A stretch of 64,000 bases of DNA. Origin: Orientia tsutsugamushi str. Boryong. Lineage in GTDB: Bacteria > Pseudomonadota > Alphaproteobacteria > Rickettsiales > Rickettsiaceae. The translations under genes and the position numbers were made by a program. The notes under the pieces are model-generated. The model was not told where the DNA came from, searched no databases, and saw only the letters and a program-made list of their open reading frames with translations. The stretch covers positions 620,001 to 684,000 of the forward strand of contig NC_009488.1 in the NCBI RefSeq assembly GCF_000063545.1. The letters are read 5' to 3'. Positions 47,543-57,561 of the stretch are shown piece by piece. Numbering within the stretch: position 1 is the stretch's first letter; the number at the start of each line of letters is the position of its first letter.

Positions 47543-49324
47543 TTACTTTGGATTATCTGGAATAATACCTTTTATCTGAGAGTTCCACAGCTCAGTGTAA
47601 ACTTTGCCAGCTTTTAAAAGAGTGTCATGAGTGCCAGTTTCAACAATTTTTCCTTTATCAAAAACGATAATTTGATCCATGTCAAGAATAGTCGACAATC
47701 TGTGAGCAATTATTAATACAGTTTTATCAGTCATCAGGTAATCTAATGATTTTTTAATTAATGCTTCAGTTATGCTATCCAACGCACTTGTTGCTTCATC
47801 TAATATTAATATAGGAGAGTTTTTTAAAATTGCTCTAGCAATAACTATTCTTTGACGTTGTCCTACTGACAAATTTTTTCCTCTTTCTCCGCAAAAACTA
47901 TCATAACCATTCGGTAGTGAGATAATAATATCATGAATATTTGCTTTTTTAGCTGCCATAATAATTTCTTCATCTGTACAGTTAAAATTGCCATACCTTA
48001 TATTATCCTTTATTGTTCTGTCAAAAAGTAACGGTTCTTGAGGAATTACAGTTATGTTACTGCGTAATGAACTTTGAGTTACTTGTTTGATGTTTTGATT
48101 ATCAATTAAGATTTGACCATGTTCAATATCATATAACCTATTAAGTAAATTTATAAAAGTAGTTTTACCTGAACCTGAGAACCCTACTAATCCTACTCTT
48201 TGTTTACCAAGAATCGTAACAGATTCGCTATTAAATATATTATCATTGTTTTTATAATTAAAAGTTACGTTTTTAAACTCAATGCATCCATTAGTTACTT
48301 TTAAATCTTGAGCATTATAAGTATCTTGTACTAAGTATGGTTGTATTAACGATGTACACTGGTTAAAATTACCTACTTCTTCATAGAAATCAGACATTTC
48401 AAATATTAAATCCCATATTTCATTTACAGTTTCCATAGCTAAGCCTATAACTAGAACAAAATCTCCAATAGTTATAGATTGGTTAATTTTTAAATAGACT
48501 GATACACATATAATACAAAAATACATAATACTACAGGATAACCCTAAAATATAGCGTAGCTTTAACATAAACCATCGCATATTTTGTTCACTAGTGGTAA
48601 TATCTCCAATATATGAATGCAAATATTTTCTCTCAAAGTGATGTGATAAAAACATTTTTATTGAAGAAACATTAGTGATAGCATCAACGATTTTGCCAAC
48701 TACAGTTGCTTTGCATTTAGTAAATATTCTAGCATAATTACTTACATACTTAGAAAAATAGATGCTTATACTACAGAAAAGGGTTAACCAAACAAAAAAT
48801 GTAATAAAAAATAGAAAATGAATGCTGTATAAGATTGCTAATGCACTGATAGCAATTATTAATTTTCTGAGTATTTTTTCAGTAAATATAGCAAAAACTT
48901 CTTCTAGTGATCTAGCAGCTTCAGTGATATGGTATCCAATGTTACCAGTAACATTTTCTTCAAAGAATTTATGACTATGGTGCTGAACATAATTATATAG
49001 TTCATCTATTACTATTCCTTTGAGTGTAGGCATAAATTTTAAATAAATATAGTCGTAAACGCAATATAGCAGGTTAATTAATTCACGATGCAAGATATAT
49101 AAGAGAACCCAAAAAGCCAAAATTTGCAACACAGACGCTGTTGGACTATTAGCTATGTTGATATAATCAATTATTTTTTTTTGCAGCAATTTGTCTACTG
49201 CTACTGAGCTTCCTATTATTATAGATAAAATAATTAATGACCATGCTTTACCAGTATGATATTTAAAAAAATGCGCAAGTAACTTAAATAAGGTATTTGG
49301 CATACTTGACTGATGATGATTCAT
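47543..49324 (-). CDS. ABC exporter, membrane and ATPase domains fused
   Basis: The 593-aa protein has six membrane segments in residues 25-310 followed by an ATPase domain with Walker A GFSGSGKTTF (381-390), Q-loop VIPQEPLLF, signature LSVGQRQR (485-492), Walker B ILILDEATSALD (505-516) and the H-loop IIAHRLSTI. This is the MsbA/HlyB-type half-transporter that works as a homodimer. Export of lipid or peptide is likely; the substrate cannot be read from the sequence. It lies 52 bp downstream of pyrH in the same strand. A broken IS982 lies beyond its stop. Confidence 0.9.
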   Translation of the reverse strand: MNHHQSSMPNTLFKLLAHFFKYHTGKAWSLIILSIIIGSSVAVDKLLQKKIIDYINIANSPTASVLQILAFWVLLYILHRELINLLYCVYDYIYLKFMPTLKGIVIDELYNYVQHHSHKFFEENVTGNIGYHITEAARSLEEVFAIFTEKILRKLIIAISALAILYSIHFLFFITFFVWLTLFCSISIYFSKYVSNYARIFTKCKATVVGKIVDAITNVSSIKMFLSHHFERKYLHSYIGDITTSEQNMRWFMLKLRYILGLSCSIMYFCIICVSVYLKINQSITIGDFVLVIGLAMETVNEIWDLIFEMSDFYEEVGNFNQCTSLIQPYLVQDTYNAQDLKVTNGCIEFKNVTFNYKNNDNIFNSESVTILGKQRVGLVGFSGSGKTTFINLLNRLYDIEHGQILIDNQNIKQVTQSSLRSNITVIPQEPLLFDRTIKDNIRYGNFNCTDEEIIMAAKKANIHDIIISLPNGYDSFCGERGKNLSVGQRQRIVIARAILKNSPILILDEATSALDSITEALIKKSLDYLMTDKTVLIIAHRLSTILDMDQIIVFDKGKIVETGTHDTLLKAGKVYTELWNSQIKGIIPDNPK

Positions 49325-49376
49325 GTTATTGATACATTATTTTCAGCTATAATTTTTCTCGATGAAAACATTGTTA

Positions 49377-50126
49377 TTAATTTGAAAATTGCATTTTTGT
49401 ATTTGAAGAAATATAAGTACCAATATTCTTACCTAAACATATATTCTTTGCTGCTAACTCTTGATCAAAGTTAAAAATATGAATTGGTAAATTATGCTGC
49501 TTTGCTAATAACACAGCTGAATGATCCATAATATTTAGTTGATTAATTAAAAAGTCGTCATATGCTAAAGTACAATATTGTCTTGCATTAGTATCCTCTT
49601 TAGGATTGGAATCAAAAACTCCATTTACTCCATGCTTTGCAACAAGCATGGCATCACATCTTAACTCTAATGCTCGTTGTGCAGCAGTATAGTCAGTTGT
49701 AATAAATGGTTGTCCTATGCCAGCAGCTAAAATGATTAAATATCCTTTGTATAGATGACTTAAAGCTCTAGATCTAATAAATGGTTCAGCAACTGCTTCA
49801 ATTTTAATTGCACTCATAACCCTAACTTTATAATTAGATTCTTTTTCTAATGCTGCCTTTAGCATCAAAGCATTTATAATAGTGCCAAGCATTCCAACGT
49901 TATCAGCTTCAGCCCGTTCTATCTTCCAATACTCTGCACTATTTCCTCTAAAAATATTTCCACCTCCAGTTACAAGTACAACCTCTATTCCCATATTTTT
50001 GATAGCTAATATTTCTTGAGCTATGTATTTCAGCTTTTTAATATCAAAATTATCAGTATTGCTATCTCCTTTTAATGCTGCTCCGCTAAGCTTGATAAGC
50101 AATCTGTTATACCTTAAGTTGTTCAT
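49377..50126 (-). CDS. pyrH: Uridylate kinase
   Basis: The 249-aa protein is the hexameric bacterial UMP kinase that makes UDP from UMP and ATP. Landmarks are [63 protein letters not shown] and [14 protein letters not shown]. Usual bacterial order pyrH-frr is not seen; instead the ABC exporter gene follows. The length is normal and the frame clean. Confidence 0.95.
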
Positions 50127-50351
50127 AGTTGCATTCTCATAGATTATAACTCTATTTATTTTTTTGAGAAATTCATTTAATACATACTAAAGATGAAATT
50201 TAAGCTTTTATCAAGAGTTTAGCTATTTATACCATAATTAAATATGCTTTAGATATAAAATGCTGGCTTTTTGATTGTTTAAACTATATAGTAATATGTT
50301 ATTTTCACAATCATAATTTACTTGAGTTGCTTCTAAATACTGTAGAAAATG

Positions 50352-51443
50352 CTATAATATTAAACTAGACAGGCCAATTAATGAAAAAATTATTGACAAA
50401 AGCCAAAATCTACTTACTATCTTAGATTCGCTCCACCCTATTTGTTCAAAATGGTGATGTATAGGTGCCATTTTAAAAACGCGTTTTCCTCCCAAATATC
50501 TAATGGAATATATTTGAATTATAGCTGATAAAGCCTCTATTACAAATAAGCCTCCAATGATACCTAGCCTGATTTCATTTTTACTAATTACACTGATTAT
50601 ACCAATGGCACCGCCAAGTGATAAACTACCAACATCTCCCATGAATATTTTGGCTGGCTGAATATTATACCATAAAAACCCTAAACTTGCTCCAATTATA
50701 GCAGAACATAATACTGTTAGTTCTGAAGCTTGTTGGACATGCAAAATTTGCAAGTGATTAATATTAATATATTGCGCATTGTCAGCCAAGTAACACATTA
50801 GTCCTAGACAGAAAGCTACTATAATAATTGGCACAGTAACCAATCCATCTAGTCCATCAGTTAAGTTTACTGCGTTCGATGATCCAATAATTATAAACAA
50901 AGCAAAGGGAATATAAAATATAGACAAATCAATAGTTAATTTCTTAAAAAAAGGAATTATTAAATGATTTGCTATTTCTGAGTCTAGATTATAGTTAACA
51001 ATCATACAACAAATTACACTTACCATAATTTGGCTAATCAATTTGTAAGTAGCATTAATACCTTTTGTATTTTTCTTTGTTACTTTCTGATAATCATCAA
51101 TTAATCCTAAAATTGCTAAACTAAGCATTACAAATATGGTTGTTAGTACATAAATATTTTTGTAATCAGCCAGCATTAAGGTTGATATTATTATTGAGAA
51201 TACAATTGCAATTCCTCCCATTGTCGGCGTACCAGCTTTAGCTATATGACTTTTATGCCCAAGGTTTCTAATAGGCTGTGCTAAATTTTTCCAATACTTA
51301 AAATATTTAATTAGGATAGGAATTAGAGAAAATGATATACTAAAGCTTAGTAATATAGCTATTCCACTTCTTACTATAACATTATAAAAAATATTAGAAA
51401 TATAACAGCTATTTATATGCGATACGAGTAAATTATATAGCAT
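50352..51443 (-). CDS. mraY: Phospho-MurNAc-pentapeptide transferase
   Basis: The 363-aa, ten-helix membrane enzyme transfers phospho-MurNAc-pentapeptide to undecaprenyl phosphate, making lipid I. All signature parts are present: AGTPTMGGIAIVFS, the aspartates in LGLIDDYQKVTKK, SSNAVNLTDGLDGLVTV, FMGDVGSLSLGGAIG and the triple-His MAPIHHHFEQIGWSESK. It overlaps murF by 11 bases and is the last gene of the cluster seen here. No motif is altered, in contrast to FtsI and MurE next to it. Confidence 0.96.
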   Translation of the reverse strand: MLYNLLVSHINSCYISNIFYNVIVRSGIAILLSFSISFSLIPILIKYFKYWKNLAQPIRNLGHKSHIAKAGTPTMGGIAIVFSIIISTLMLADYKNIYVLTTIFVMLSLAILGLIDDYQKVTKKNTKGINATYKLISQIMVSVICCMIVNYNLDSEIANHLIIPFFKKLTIDLSIFYIPFALFIIIGSSNAVNLTDGLDGLVTVPIIIVAFCLGLMCYLADNAQYININHLQILHVQQASELTVLCSAIIGASLGFLWYNIQPAKIFMGDVGSLSLGGAIGIISVISKNEIRLGIIGGLFVIEALSAIIQIYSIRYLGGKRVFKMAPIHHHFEQIGWSESKIVSRFWLLSIIFSLIGLSSLIL

Positions 51444-52848
51444 CTTTTAACATTCCAGATTCAAGTAAATTTTCGATGACTTGCCAAAGCCTCATGCGGT
51501 TTGATCCTTTAATTAAAACATAATCTTTATCATGTAGTAATGGCAACAACTGATCAACCGGCAACTCATTAATATTATTATAATGACTAAGCTTAAGTTC
51601 AGCGGGTAATAGTTCATATACATTTTTCATTAAAGAGCCAATAGCAATAACATGAATATTGTACTTTTTAATGTAAGTAACAAGATTTAAATGATGTTCT
51701 TTAGTATTATTGCCTAACTCTAACATATCACCTAAAATAGCTACTTTTCTTTTAGCCTTAATTTGCCCTAATAGATCTAAAGCATTTTTCATTGATGCTG
51801 GATTTGCATTATAACAATCATCTATTATAAACGAAGAGTTTGAATGAAAATTTAATAAATAAATCTTACCTCTGCCTTCATAGTTTCTAAGTGTATTAAT
51901 TACTTCTGTTACCTTATTTAGATTTATTTTGCAAATATTACTTACTAACATTACTGCAGCAATGTTGAATGCTTGACCATAGCCTAGAATTTGAGTATTA
52001 AATTGCCAATCATAACCATTACAACTAATATTTATTACAGATTTTTGGTTATCTGCATCATAATAATAATTTGTAATGTTACTATTAGCTTCTTGGTGTG
52101 TTCCAAAGGTAAAGACATTATTAATACCAAGTTTATTAATGTACTCTAACTGCTTAGTGTAAAACATGCTGTCAGAATTAATAACTGCTATACCTTTGTT
52201 AACTAATCCATTAAAAATTTCACATTTAGCCTCTGTTAAATGTTCCAGCGAATTAAAAAATTCAGTATGGGCTGAATTAATATTAGTAAGTACAGCAATA
52301 TTTAATGGTAAAATTTTAACTAATTTTTGAAGCCCACCAGGACTACTCGTTGATAATTCAAAAATAGCATATTCGGTATTAATTGGCACTGATGCAAGAT
52401 TTAGTAGCATACCAAGTAAATTGTTGAAATTTTTACGACTTGCAAAAGTTTTATAATATGTACTAAACACCTTGAACATTATTTCTTTTGTAGATGTTTT
52501 GCCAACGCTGCCTGTAATACCAATAAACGTAGTATTTTTTAACTGCTGACGTCGATAATTTGCTAGCTGTGATAACGCACTCATTGTATTGTTGACTAAT
52601 ATGATTTTATCATTTGCATTGTTATCAATTAACTTGCTTACTATTACTGCATCAGCACCACGAGCTAAAGCATCATTAACAAATTGGTGTCCGTCACCTC
52701 CATTTTCAGACTGCAGTGCAATAAATAAATCCCCTGGCTGTATATCTTTAGAATTAAACTGTACAATGCCATTAACATTAACATTAACATTTACTGGCAC
52801 TCCTAGTGCTGCTGTTAAATCTGCAGCTGACCATATATTGCATTTCAT
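51433..52848 (-). CDS. murF: UDP-MurNAc-tripeptide D-Ala-D-Ala ligase
   Basis: The 471-aa protein adds D-Ala-D-Ala to UDP-MurNAc-tripeptide in the cytoplasm. The three Mur-ligase domains are clear: N-terminal VQFNSKDIQPGDLFIALQSE, the ATP-binding GITGSVGKTSTKE, SFIIDDCYNANPASMKNAL and AILGDMLELG in the C-terminal half. It has a VNVNVNVNG repeat near residue 18, encoded by repeated ATTAACATT units, which looks like slippage-generated expansion. Start overlaps the murE stop by 4 bases. Confidence 0.94.
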   Translation of the reverse strand: MKCNIWSAADLTAALGVPVNVNVNVNGIVQFNSKDIQPGDLFIALQSENGGDGHQFVNDALARGADAVIVSKLIDNNANDKIILVNNTMSALSQLANYRRQQLKNTTFIGITGSVGKTSTKEIMFKVFSTYYKTFASRKNFNNLLGMLLNLASVPINTEYAIFELSTSSPGGLQKLVKILPLNIAVLTNINSAHTEFFNSLEHLTEAKCEIFNGLVNKGIAVINSDSMFYTKQLEYINKLGINNVFTFGTHQEANSNITNYYYDADNQKSVINISCNGYDWQFNTQILGYGQAFNIAAVMLVSNICKINLNKVTEVINTLRNYEGRGKIYLLNFHSNSSFIIDDCYNANPASMKNALDLLGQIKAKRKVAILGDMLELGNNTKEHHLNLVTYIKKYNIHVIAIGSLMKNVYELLPAELKLSHYNNINELPVDQLLPLLHDKDYVLIKGSNRMRLWQVIENLLESGMLKDAI

Positions 52849-54350
52849 TGGTTACTCATCTTGTTTAATTGTTTTAGATGAAGTTTTACTTGTTCCATGT
52901 CGTTATAATTAATTATACGACCTTTTAACACTTGGCGAGTTTCATGACCTTTACCTGCTATAAGTAGTATATCATTGTCGACCATTATACTGATAGCGTA
53001 TTTTATAGCTTCTCCTCGATTAGGAATTTCAATTGCTGATGGAGCTACTTGCAAAATTTCTTTTCTAATAGCAGCTGGATCTTCATTTCCTGAATCTTGG
53101 TCAGTTACTATTACTAAGTCAGATAATTTGCTTGCTACTATTCCCATTTGCATTCTCCTAGCTATCGCATCTCTATTTTCACTGCCACCAAATATAGTTA
53201 TTAATCTTCCTTTACTATTTAATGTTCGTAGCTCAGTTAGCATTGTTGCTAATGCATTGGGAGTAAGAGCATAATCAACAAAGGCATAACAATTGCCAAA
53301 TTGAATTTTCTCCATTCTGCCTTTAATTGGTTTTAAATTAGATAGTAACGGTATTAATTTTGCTGAATCAAATCCAGCATTAACAGCTAATAACAAGGCT
53401 ATTAGTATGTTAGTGATGTGAACCCTGCCTATTACTAGCACTTCAAATTTATAATCGCTATTCTTATACCTAAAATGTACTTTTTGACCATTTAATGAAC
53501 TTTGAACATTGATAATTTGAATATCACCTTGTTGTTCTACACTTAATAACTTTAGACCAAATTCATCAGTGATTTTAGATTGAATAATTGATAACTCATT
53601 AATGTTATTGTTGACTATTGCGATGCCATTACTAACTATATTTTCTTTAAAAAGCTTTAACTTAGCATCAAGATATTTATTCATAGTTTTATGATAATCC
53701 AAATGATCACGGCTAAAACTAGTAAATGCTGCCGCTTGAAATTTAATGTCCATTAAGCGGTTTTGATCAAGGCCATGGCTAGAAGCTTCTAATGCTACAA
53801 AATTAATTCCATTAGTAGCAAGTTGATGTAGGAGATACCGTGTTTGAATATAGCTCATAGTAGTAGCACATTCAGGTTTTGTCTTATTCTGATTTAATCG
53901 CTTATTTAAATGATCATTTGTAGTTATAACTCCTAACGTGCCGATACTAGCAGCTTGCTCACCAGCTAACATACATAGTTGTTGAAAATAATTAACCACT
54001 GAAGTTTTACCATCAGTACCAGTTACAGCGACTAAGTATTTAGGAAATTTAGGATATAAGTAATTAACTATATCTTTCATAACTAGTGTAATATTTTTTA
54101 CTACTATAACATTACTATATGATGTTATATGTGCTTGATCAGTAATAATTAGACTAGCTCCATTTGCTAAAGCAATATCGATAAAATCGTTTCCATGACG
54201 AGATATCCCTGGTAATGCAAAAAATATTTGATTAGGTTCTGCTGATTGAGCTGTTATAGCAATGTTTCTTATATTTAGCTTTTTTATAATCTCAATGATA
54301 TTATTTGATTCCATGATGAGAGTTGTTATTGGTTTTAAGATTCTGAACAC
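52845..54350 (-). CDS. murE: UDP-MurNAc-L-Ala-D-Glu:diamino acid ligase, altered motifs
   Basis: The protein is up to 501 aa; Met13 (ATG 54314) is the more likely start, overlapping ftsI by 14 bases. MurE adds the third stem-peptide residue, meso-diaminopimelate in Gram-negatives. The P-loop VTGTDGKTSV (109-118) and GGSENRDAIARR (388-399) are fine. Two normally invariant motifs are changed: DYAHTPDAL reads DYALTPNAL (Leu362 for His), and the diaminopimelate-binding DNPR reads DQDS (417-420, in VTDQDSGNEDPAA). The gene is unbroken and in a tight operon, so it is expressed. Substrate specificity is therefore open. Confidence 0.93.
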   Translation of the reverse strand: MFRILKPITTLIMESNNIIEIIKKLNIRNIAITAQSAEPNQIFFALPGISRHGNDFIDIALANGASLIITDQAHITSYSNVIVVKNITLVMKDIVNYLYPKFPKYLVAVTGTDGKTSVVNYFQQLCMLAGEQAASIGTLGVITTNDHLNKRLNQNKTKPECATTMSYIQTRYLLHQLATNGINFVALEASSHGLDQNRLMDIKFQAAAFTSFSRDHLDYHKTMNKYLDAKLKLFKENIVSNGIAIVNNNINELSIIQSKITDEFGLKLLSVEQQGDIQIINVQSSLNGQKVHFRYKNSDYKFEVLVIGRVHITNILIALLLAVNAGFDSAKLIPLLSNLKPIKGRMEKIQFGNCYAFVDYALTPNALATMLTELRTLNSKGRLITIFGGSENRDAIARRMQMGIVASKLSDLVIVTDQDSGNEDPAAIRKEILQVAPSAIEIPNRGEAIKYAISIMVDNDILLIAGKGHETRQVLKGRIINYNDMEQVKLHLKQLNKMSNQ

Positions 54351-56052
54351 TAGTCATTTCTGTATGATATGGCTGTATACCATATAGCGTACCTATTTTA
54401 GAAATAATTTTAGCTGCAGCGGAAGTAATGCCATGTTCAGCTGCATTAGTCAATTCGTAAGTTGAATTATTGCTTTTAGGCTCATCAAGCATTAAATATA
54501 TAATAAATTTAGGTGCTATCGATGGATAAATACCAATAAAAGATGACCTTATACTATTGCTATCATATTTTCTATCTTTAATTTTTTTCGCGGTACCAAC
54601 CTTTCCGCCAACAAGATATCCAACTACATCACTGTTTTTACTAGTACCATGTTTAACTGCTAAACGCAATAAACTATTAAGTTCTTTTGATGTTTTACTA
54701 CTCAATATTTTTTGGGATATAAGATTATCATTAGGCGTTCTTTTAATTAGAGTAATAGGATACAAATTTCCTCCATTAACAATAGGAATCATTGCCTGAA
54801 CAAAATGTAATGGACTAATAGATATACCATAACCATAAGATATTGTTGCTGTTGTAATATTATTCCAGGATGTATTAGCATGATACAATGAATTTGCTTT
54901 TTCTGGTAGTTCTATTTTTAATGTCTTGTCTAGAGCTAGCAATTTGAAGTATTTCTTTAAGTTAAATTGTCCAATATCTAATCCAATTTGGACAATACCA
55001 ATATTCGAGGAATACATAAAAATTTCCGGAACATTATAATATCCTACAAAATTTTTATAATCTTTGATTCTAAAATTATCAATTTTAAAATCTGTAAGGT
55101 CATAAGTATTGTTTAGAGTTATAGTTTGAGTATCTAAACCTATAGCAATAGTTAAAGCATGCATAACAGAACCAAGTTCATAAACTCCTAGACTCGCTTT
55201 ATTAAATAATTGTCTTCCAACTGCTTTAGCTGGGTAATGAGGATCAAAGTCTGGTTTGCTAACTAGAGCTAATATTTCACCATTATTTGGATCGGCTACT
55301 ATTCCTACTCCGCCTATAGCACTAAAATCTTTAATTGTCTTATCTAGTTCTTTGCTTACTATGTCTTGTATTCTAATGTCAATGCTTAGCACTAGAGGTT
55401 TATTTAACTCTTCTTCTTTTAATTGAGAATCATTATTAGATAGATAGTTATGATAGTAGTTCTCTATTCCTGCTAAACCACGCATATCGGTACTAACATA
55501 ACCTAGTACATGAGATAAAAGATTTCCATATGTATAAACTCTTTTATAATCTTCTTCAAAATCTAAGCCAGGAATTCCTAAATCATACACTTGTTTATGT
55601 TGGGTAGGCGTAAGATGACGTTTTACTACAACAAAATTTTTATTATTTTTTAGAGCATGTAAAAGCTTATCTCCATTAATATCAGTAAAAACATATTGCA
55701 ATTGTTTTACTAATCTTTCAGGAGAACTAATTTTTTTTGTACGAGCTATGATTGAAGGAGCAAATAGGTTTACTGCTAATATATTATTGTTTCTATCCAC
55801 AATTTCTTTTCTATGCTTAAAATGCATGTTTCTGCTACAGTATGAATATTGGGAATTGTAAGTAGAAAGCTTGATAATTCTAAAAGCAACAACTAGAAAA
55901 GCAACTAAAAAGCTTAATATTACAAATAATATTCTAATTCTTAACGTTAAATTAGGCTGATTAGAAAAGAATAAATAATTAATATTAAAACTAGCTGTCC
56001 TGAGTAATTCAATAAGCGTTTTAAAGATGCTATTAAATAATGCTTTTAACAT
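54301..56052 (-). CDS. ftsI: Septal penicillin-binding protein FtsI, altered catalytic motifs
   Basis: The 583-aa class B PBP has a short cytoplasmic part, one membrane anchor (about 41-58), the pedestal domain with RKEIVDRNNNILAVNLFA and YGNLLSHVLGYV, and the transpeptidase domain. FtsI cross-links septal peptidoglycan with FtsW. The SxN motif is normal (SSN 348-350), but the SxxK motif reads SVMH (295-298) and the KTG motif reads KVG (484-486, in GGKVGTAKK). Loss of the SxxK lysine would normally abolish acylation. The frame is intact. Upstream of it is ftsL. Confidence 0.92.
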   Translation of the reverse strand: MLKALFNSIFKTLIELLRTASFNINYLFFSNQPNLTLRIRILFVILSFLVAFLVVAFRIIKLSTYNSQYSYCSRNMHFKHRKEIVDRNNNILAVNLFAPSIIARTKKISSPERLVKQLQYVFTDINGDKLLHALKNNKNFVVVKRHLTPTQHKQVYDLGIPGLDFEEDYKRVYTYGNLLSHVLGYVSTDMRGLAGIENYYHNYLSNNDSQLKEEELNKPLVLSIDIRIQDIVSKELDKTIKDFSAIGGVGIVADPNNGEILALVSKPDFDPHYPAKAVGRQLFNKASLGVYELGSVMHALTIAIGLDTQTITLNNTYDLTDFKIDNFRIKDYKNFVGYYNVPEIFMYSSNIGIVQIGLDIGQFNLKKYFKLLALDKTLKIELPEKANSLYHANTSWNNITTATISYGYGISISPLHFVQAMIPIVNGGNLYPITLIKRTPNDNLISQKILSSKTSKELNSLLRLAVKHGTSKNSDVVGYLVGGKVGTAKKIKDRKYDSNSIRSSFIGIYPSIAPKFIIYLMLDEPKSNNSTYELTNAAEHGITSAAAKIISKIGTLYGIQPYHTEMTSVQNLKTNNNSHHGIK

Positions 56053-56253
56053 TTCTAGTTAGTAGTTATATAGCTTGATTTGCTAATGATGTAACATTCT
56101 GTGAGGTGTAGTAAATAGCTAACATATTTTTTCTTCCAAATTTTTAAACTATTACATACTCTTTTCAGATATTGTAACTACCTTAATCATTTATATTTAA
56201 ACAAATAATTGATGTGTCTTAAAACAATTATCTGAAAGGTAGTAATAATCTCG

Positions 56254-56562
56254 TTAACTGTTTTTATTAATACCCTCTTCAGTTGATAGTAAATCATCTA
56301 TCATTTGAGATGTATGAATATTGCGAAGATGTAGATGATTAGTAGATAGTTTTCTTAACCTATCTGGAGCAGTTAAATGAGATAATTCAGCTTTAATAAT
56401 ATTAATATTGTTAACTTCTTCTCTAATCTGTTTATCAATTTGAGTTAATTGATAATTTAAATTATTTACATCATTCTTTATTGTGAATAGGTAATAACCA
56501 ACAATAAATATCATTATAACAATGGCACAATTTATAATATTCAACATAATTTTACTATTCAT
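56254..56562 (-). CDS. ftsL: FtsL-like cell division protein
   Basis: The 102-aa protein has a single N-terminal membrane span (LNIINCAIVIMIFIVGYYLF, about residues 6-25) and a short coiled coil (NNLNYQLTQIDKQIREEVNN), then LRKLSTNHLHLR, the pattern of FtsL (compare P.RLE.lA...L.l). FtsL bridges FtsQ and FtsI in the divisome. The gene overlaps rsmH by 8 bases and precedes ftsI after a 200-bp gap with no gene. Assignment is from architecture and place, since FtsL is poorly conserved. Confidence 0.78.
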   Translation of the reverse strand: MNSKIMLNIINCAIVIMIFIVGYYLFTIKNDVNNLNYQLTQIDKQIREEVNNINIIKAELSHLTAPDRLRKLSTNHLHLRNIHTSQMIDDLLSTEEGINKNS

Positions 56563-57493
56563 TAATTTTTAATGCTGCTCTTAATCTCGCTGATCTAGAT
56601 CTAGGATTATTGATAATCTCTGTTCTAGTTGGTACTGCTATTTTCTTAGTTAATAAATGTAATACTCCATTTTGTAAAGGTAATTGCTTATTAGTACTAT
56701 ATTTTGATTGAGCAACTTTCTTTACTGCGTTTTGATGCATAAACTTTTTTACAATAGCATCTTCTAATGCATGAAAACTAACTACAATAAGTCTGCCGTT
56801 AACAGCTAATAATTCTAAACTTTGATTAAGGAAGTTTTGTATAGCAGATAATTCATCATTGATAAAAATTCTAATAGCCTGAAAAGTTTTTGTAGCTGAA
56901 TCAATTTTATTCTTTTTATAATAATTGTTATATCCAACGGCTTCTCTAATTATATTGGCTAATTGCAGAGTAGTTGTAATTGGTTTTTTTTCTCTGGCAA
57001 GCACAATATGCTTAGCAATTTTATTAGCTTTATTTTCTTCGCCAAACTTGTAAATAATATCAGCTAATTGATGTTCAGAGGCTTCATTGACAAGTTCTGA
57101 AGCCTTATATCCTTTTTGGCTCATTCTCATATCAAGCTCAGCATCATAACGAAATGAAAAACCTCGATTAGCAGCATCTAGTTGCATCGATGAAACCCCT
57201 AAATCCATTACTATACCGTTTAGTTTTGCTGATTTAGATAAATACTTATTAGCTTCAACAAAATTGTCATTAAAAAAAGTAAATCTATTTGAGTATTGTT
57301 GATAAAATTGGCTAGCAATGCTTATTACAGCTGGATCTCTGTCAAAAGCGATAATTTTACAATTACAATTTGACAAAATTAGTTTGCTATATCCACCAGT
57401 GCCAAATGTACAATCTAGATATGTCTCATTATCTACTGGGGCTAAATAACTTAGCATTTCTGTAGCCATCACTGGAGTATGAATGTTATTCAA
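56555..57493 (-). CDS. rsmH: 16S rRNA m4C1402 methyltransferase
   Basis: The 312-aa protein methylates N4 of C1402 in 16S rRNA. Diagnostic parts are HTPVMATEMLSYLAPV, the SAM-binding YLDCTFGTGGYSK, GIVMDLGVSSMQLD, RGFSFRYDAELDMRM and FHALEDAIVKKFM near the end. It heads the mra/dcw cluster here; mraZ is absent directly upstream, where dnaJ lies 68 bp away on the same strand. Length and motifs are normal. Confidence 0.95.
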   Translation of the reverse strand: MNNIHTPVMATEMLSYLAPVDNETYLDCTFGTGGYSKLILSNCNCKIIAFDRDPAVISIASQFYQQYSNRFTFFNDNFVEANKYLSKSAKLNGIVMDLGVSSMQLDAANRGFSFRYDAELDMRMSQKGYKASELVNEASEHQLADIIYKFGEENKANKIAKHIVLAREKKPITTTLQLANIIREAVGYNNYYKKNKIDSATKTFQAIRIFINDELSAIQNFLNQSLELLAVNGRLIVVSFHALEDAIVKKFMHQNAVKKVAQSKYSTNKQLPLQNGVLHLLTKKIAVPTRTEIINNPRSRSARLRAALKINE

Positions 57494-57561
57494 TCCAACT
57501 GTTTCCTTACCATACTTATTTTAAACTACTAGCAACTACTTAAATGGTATATAATTTATTC

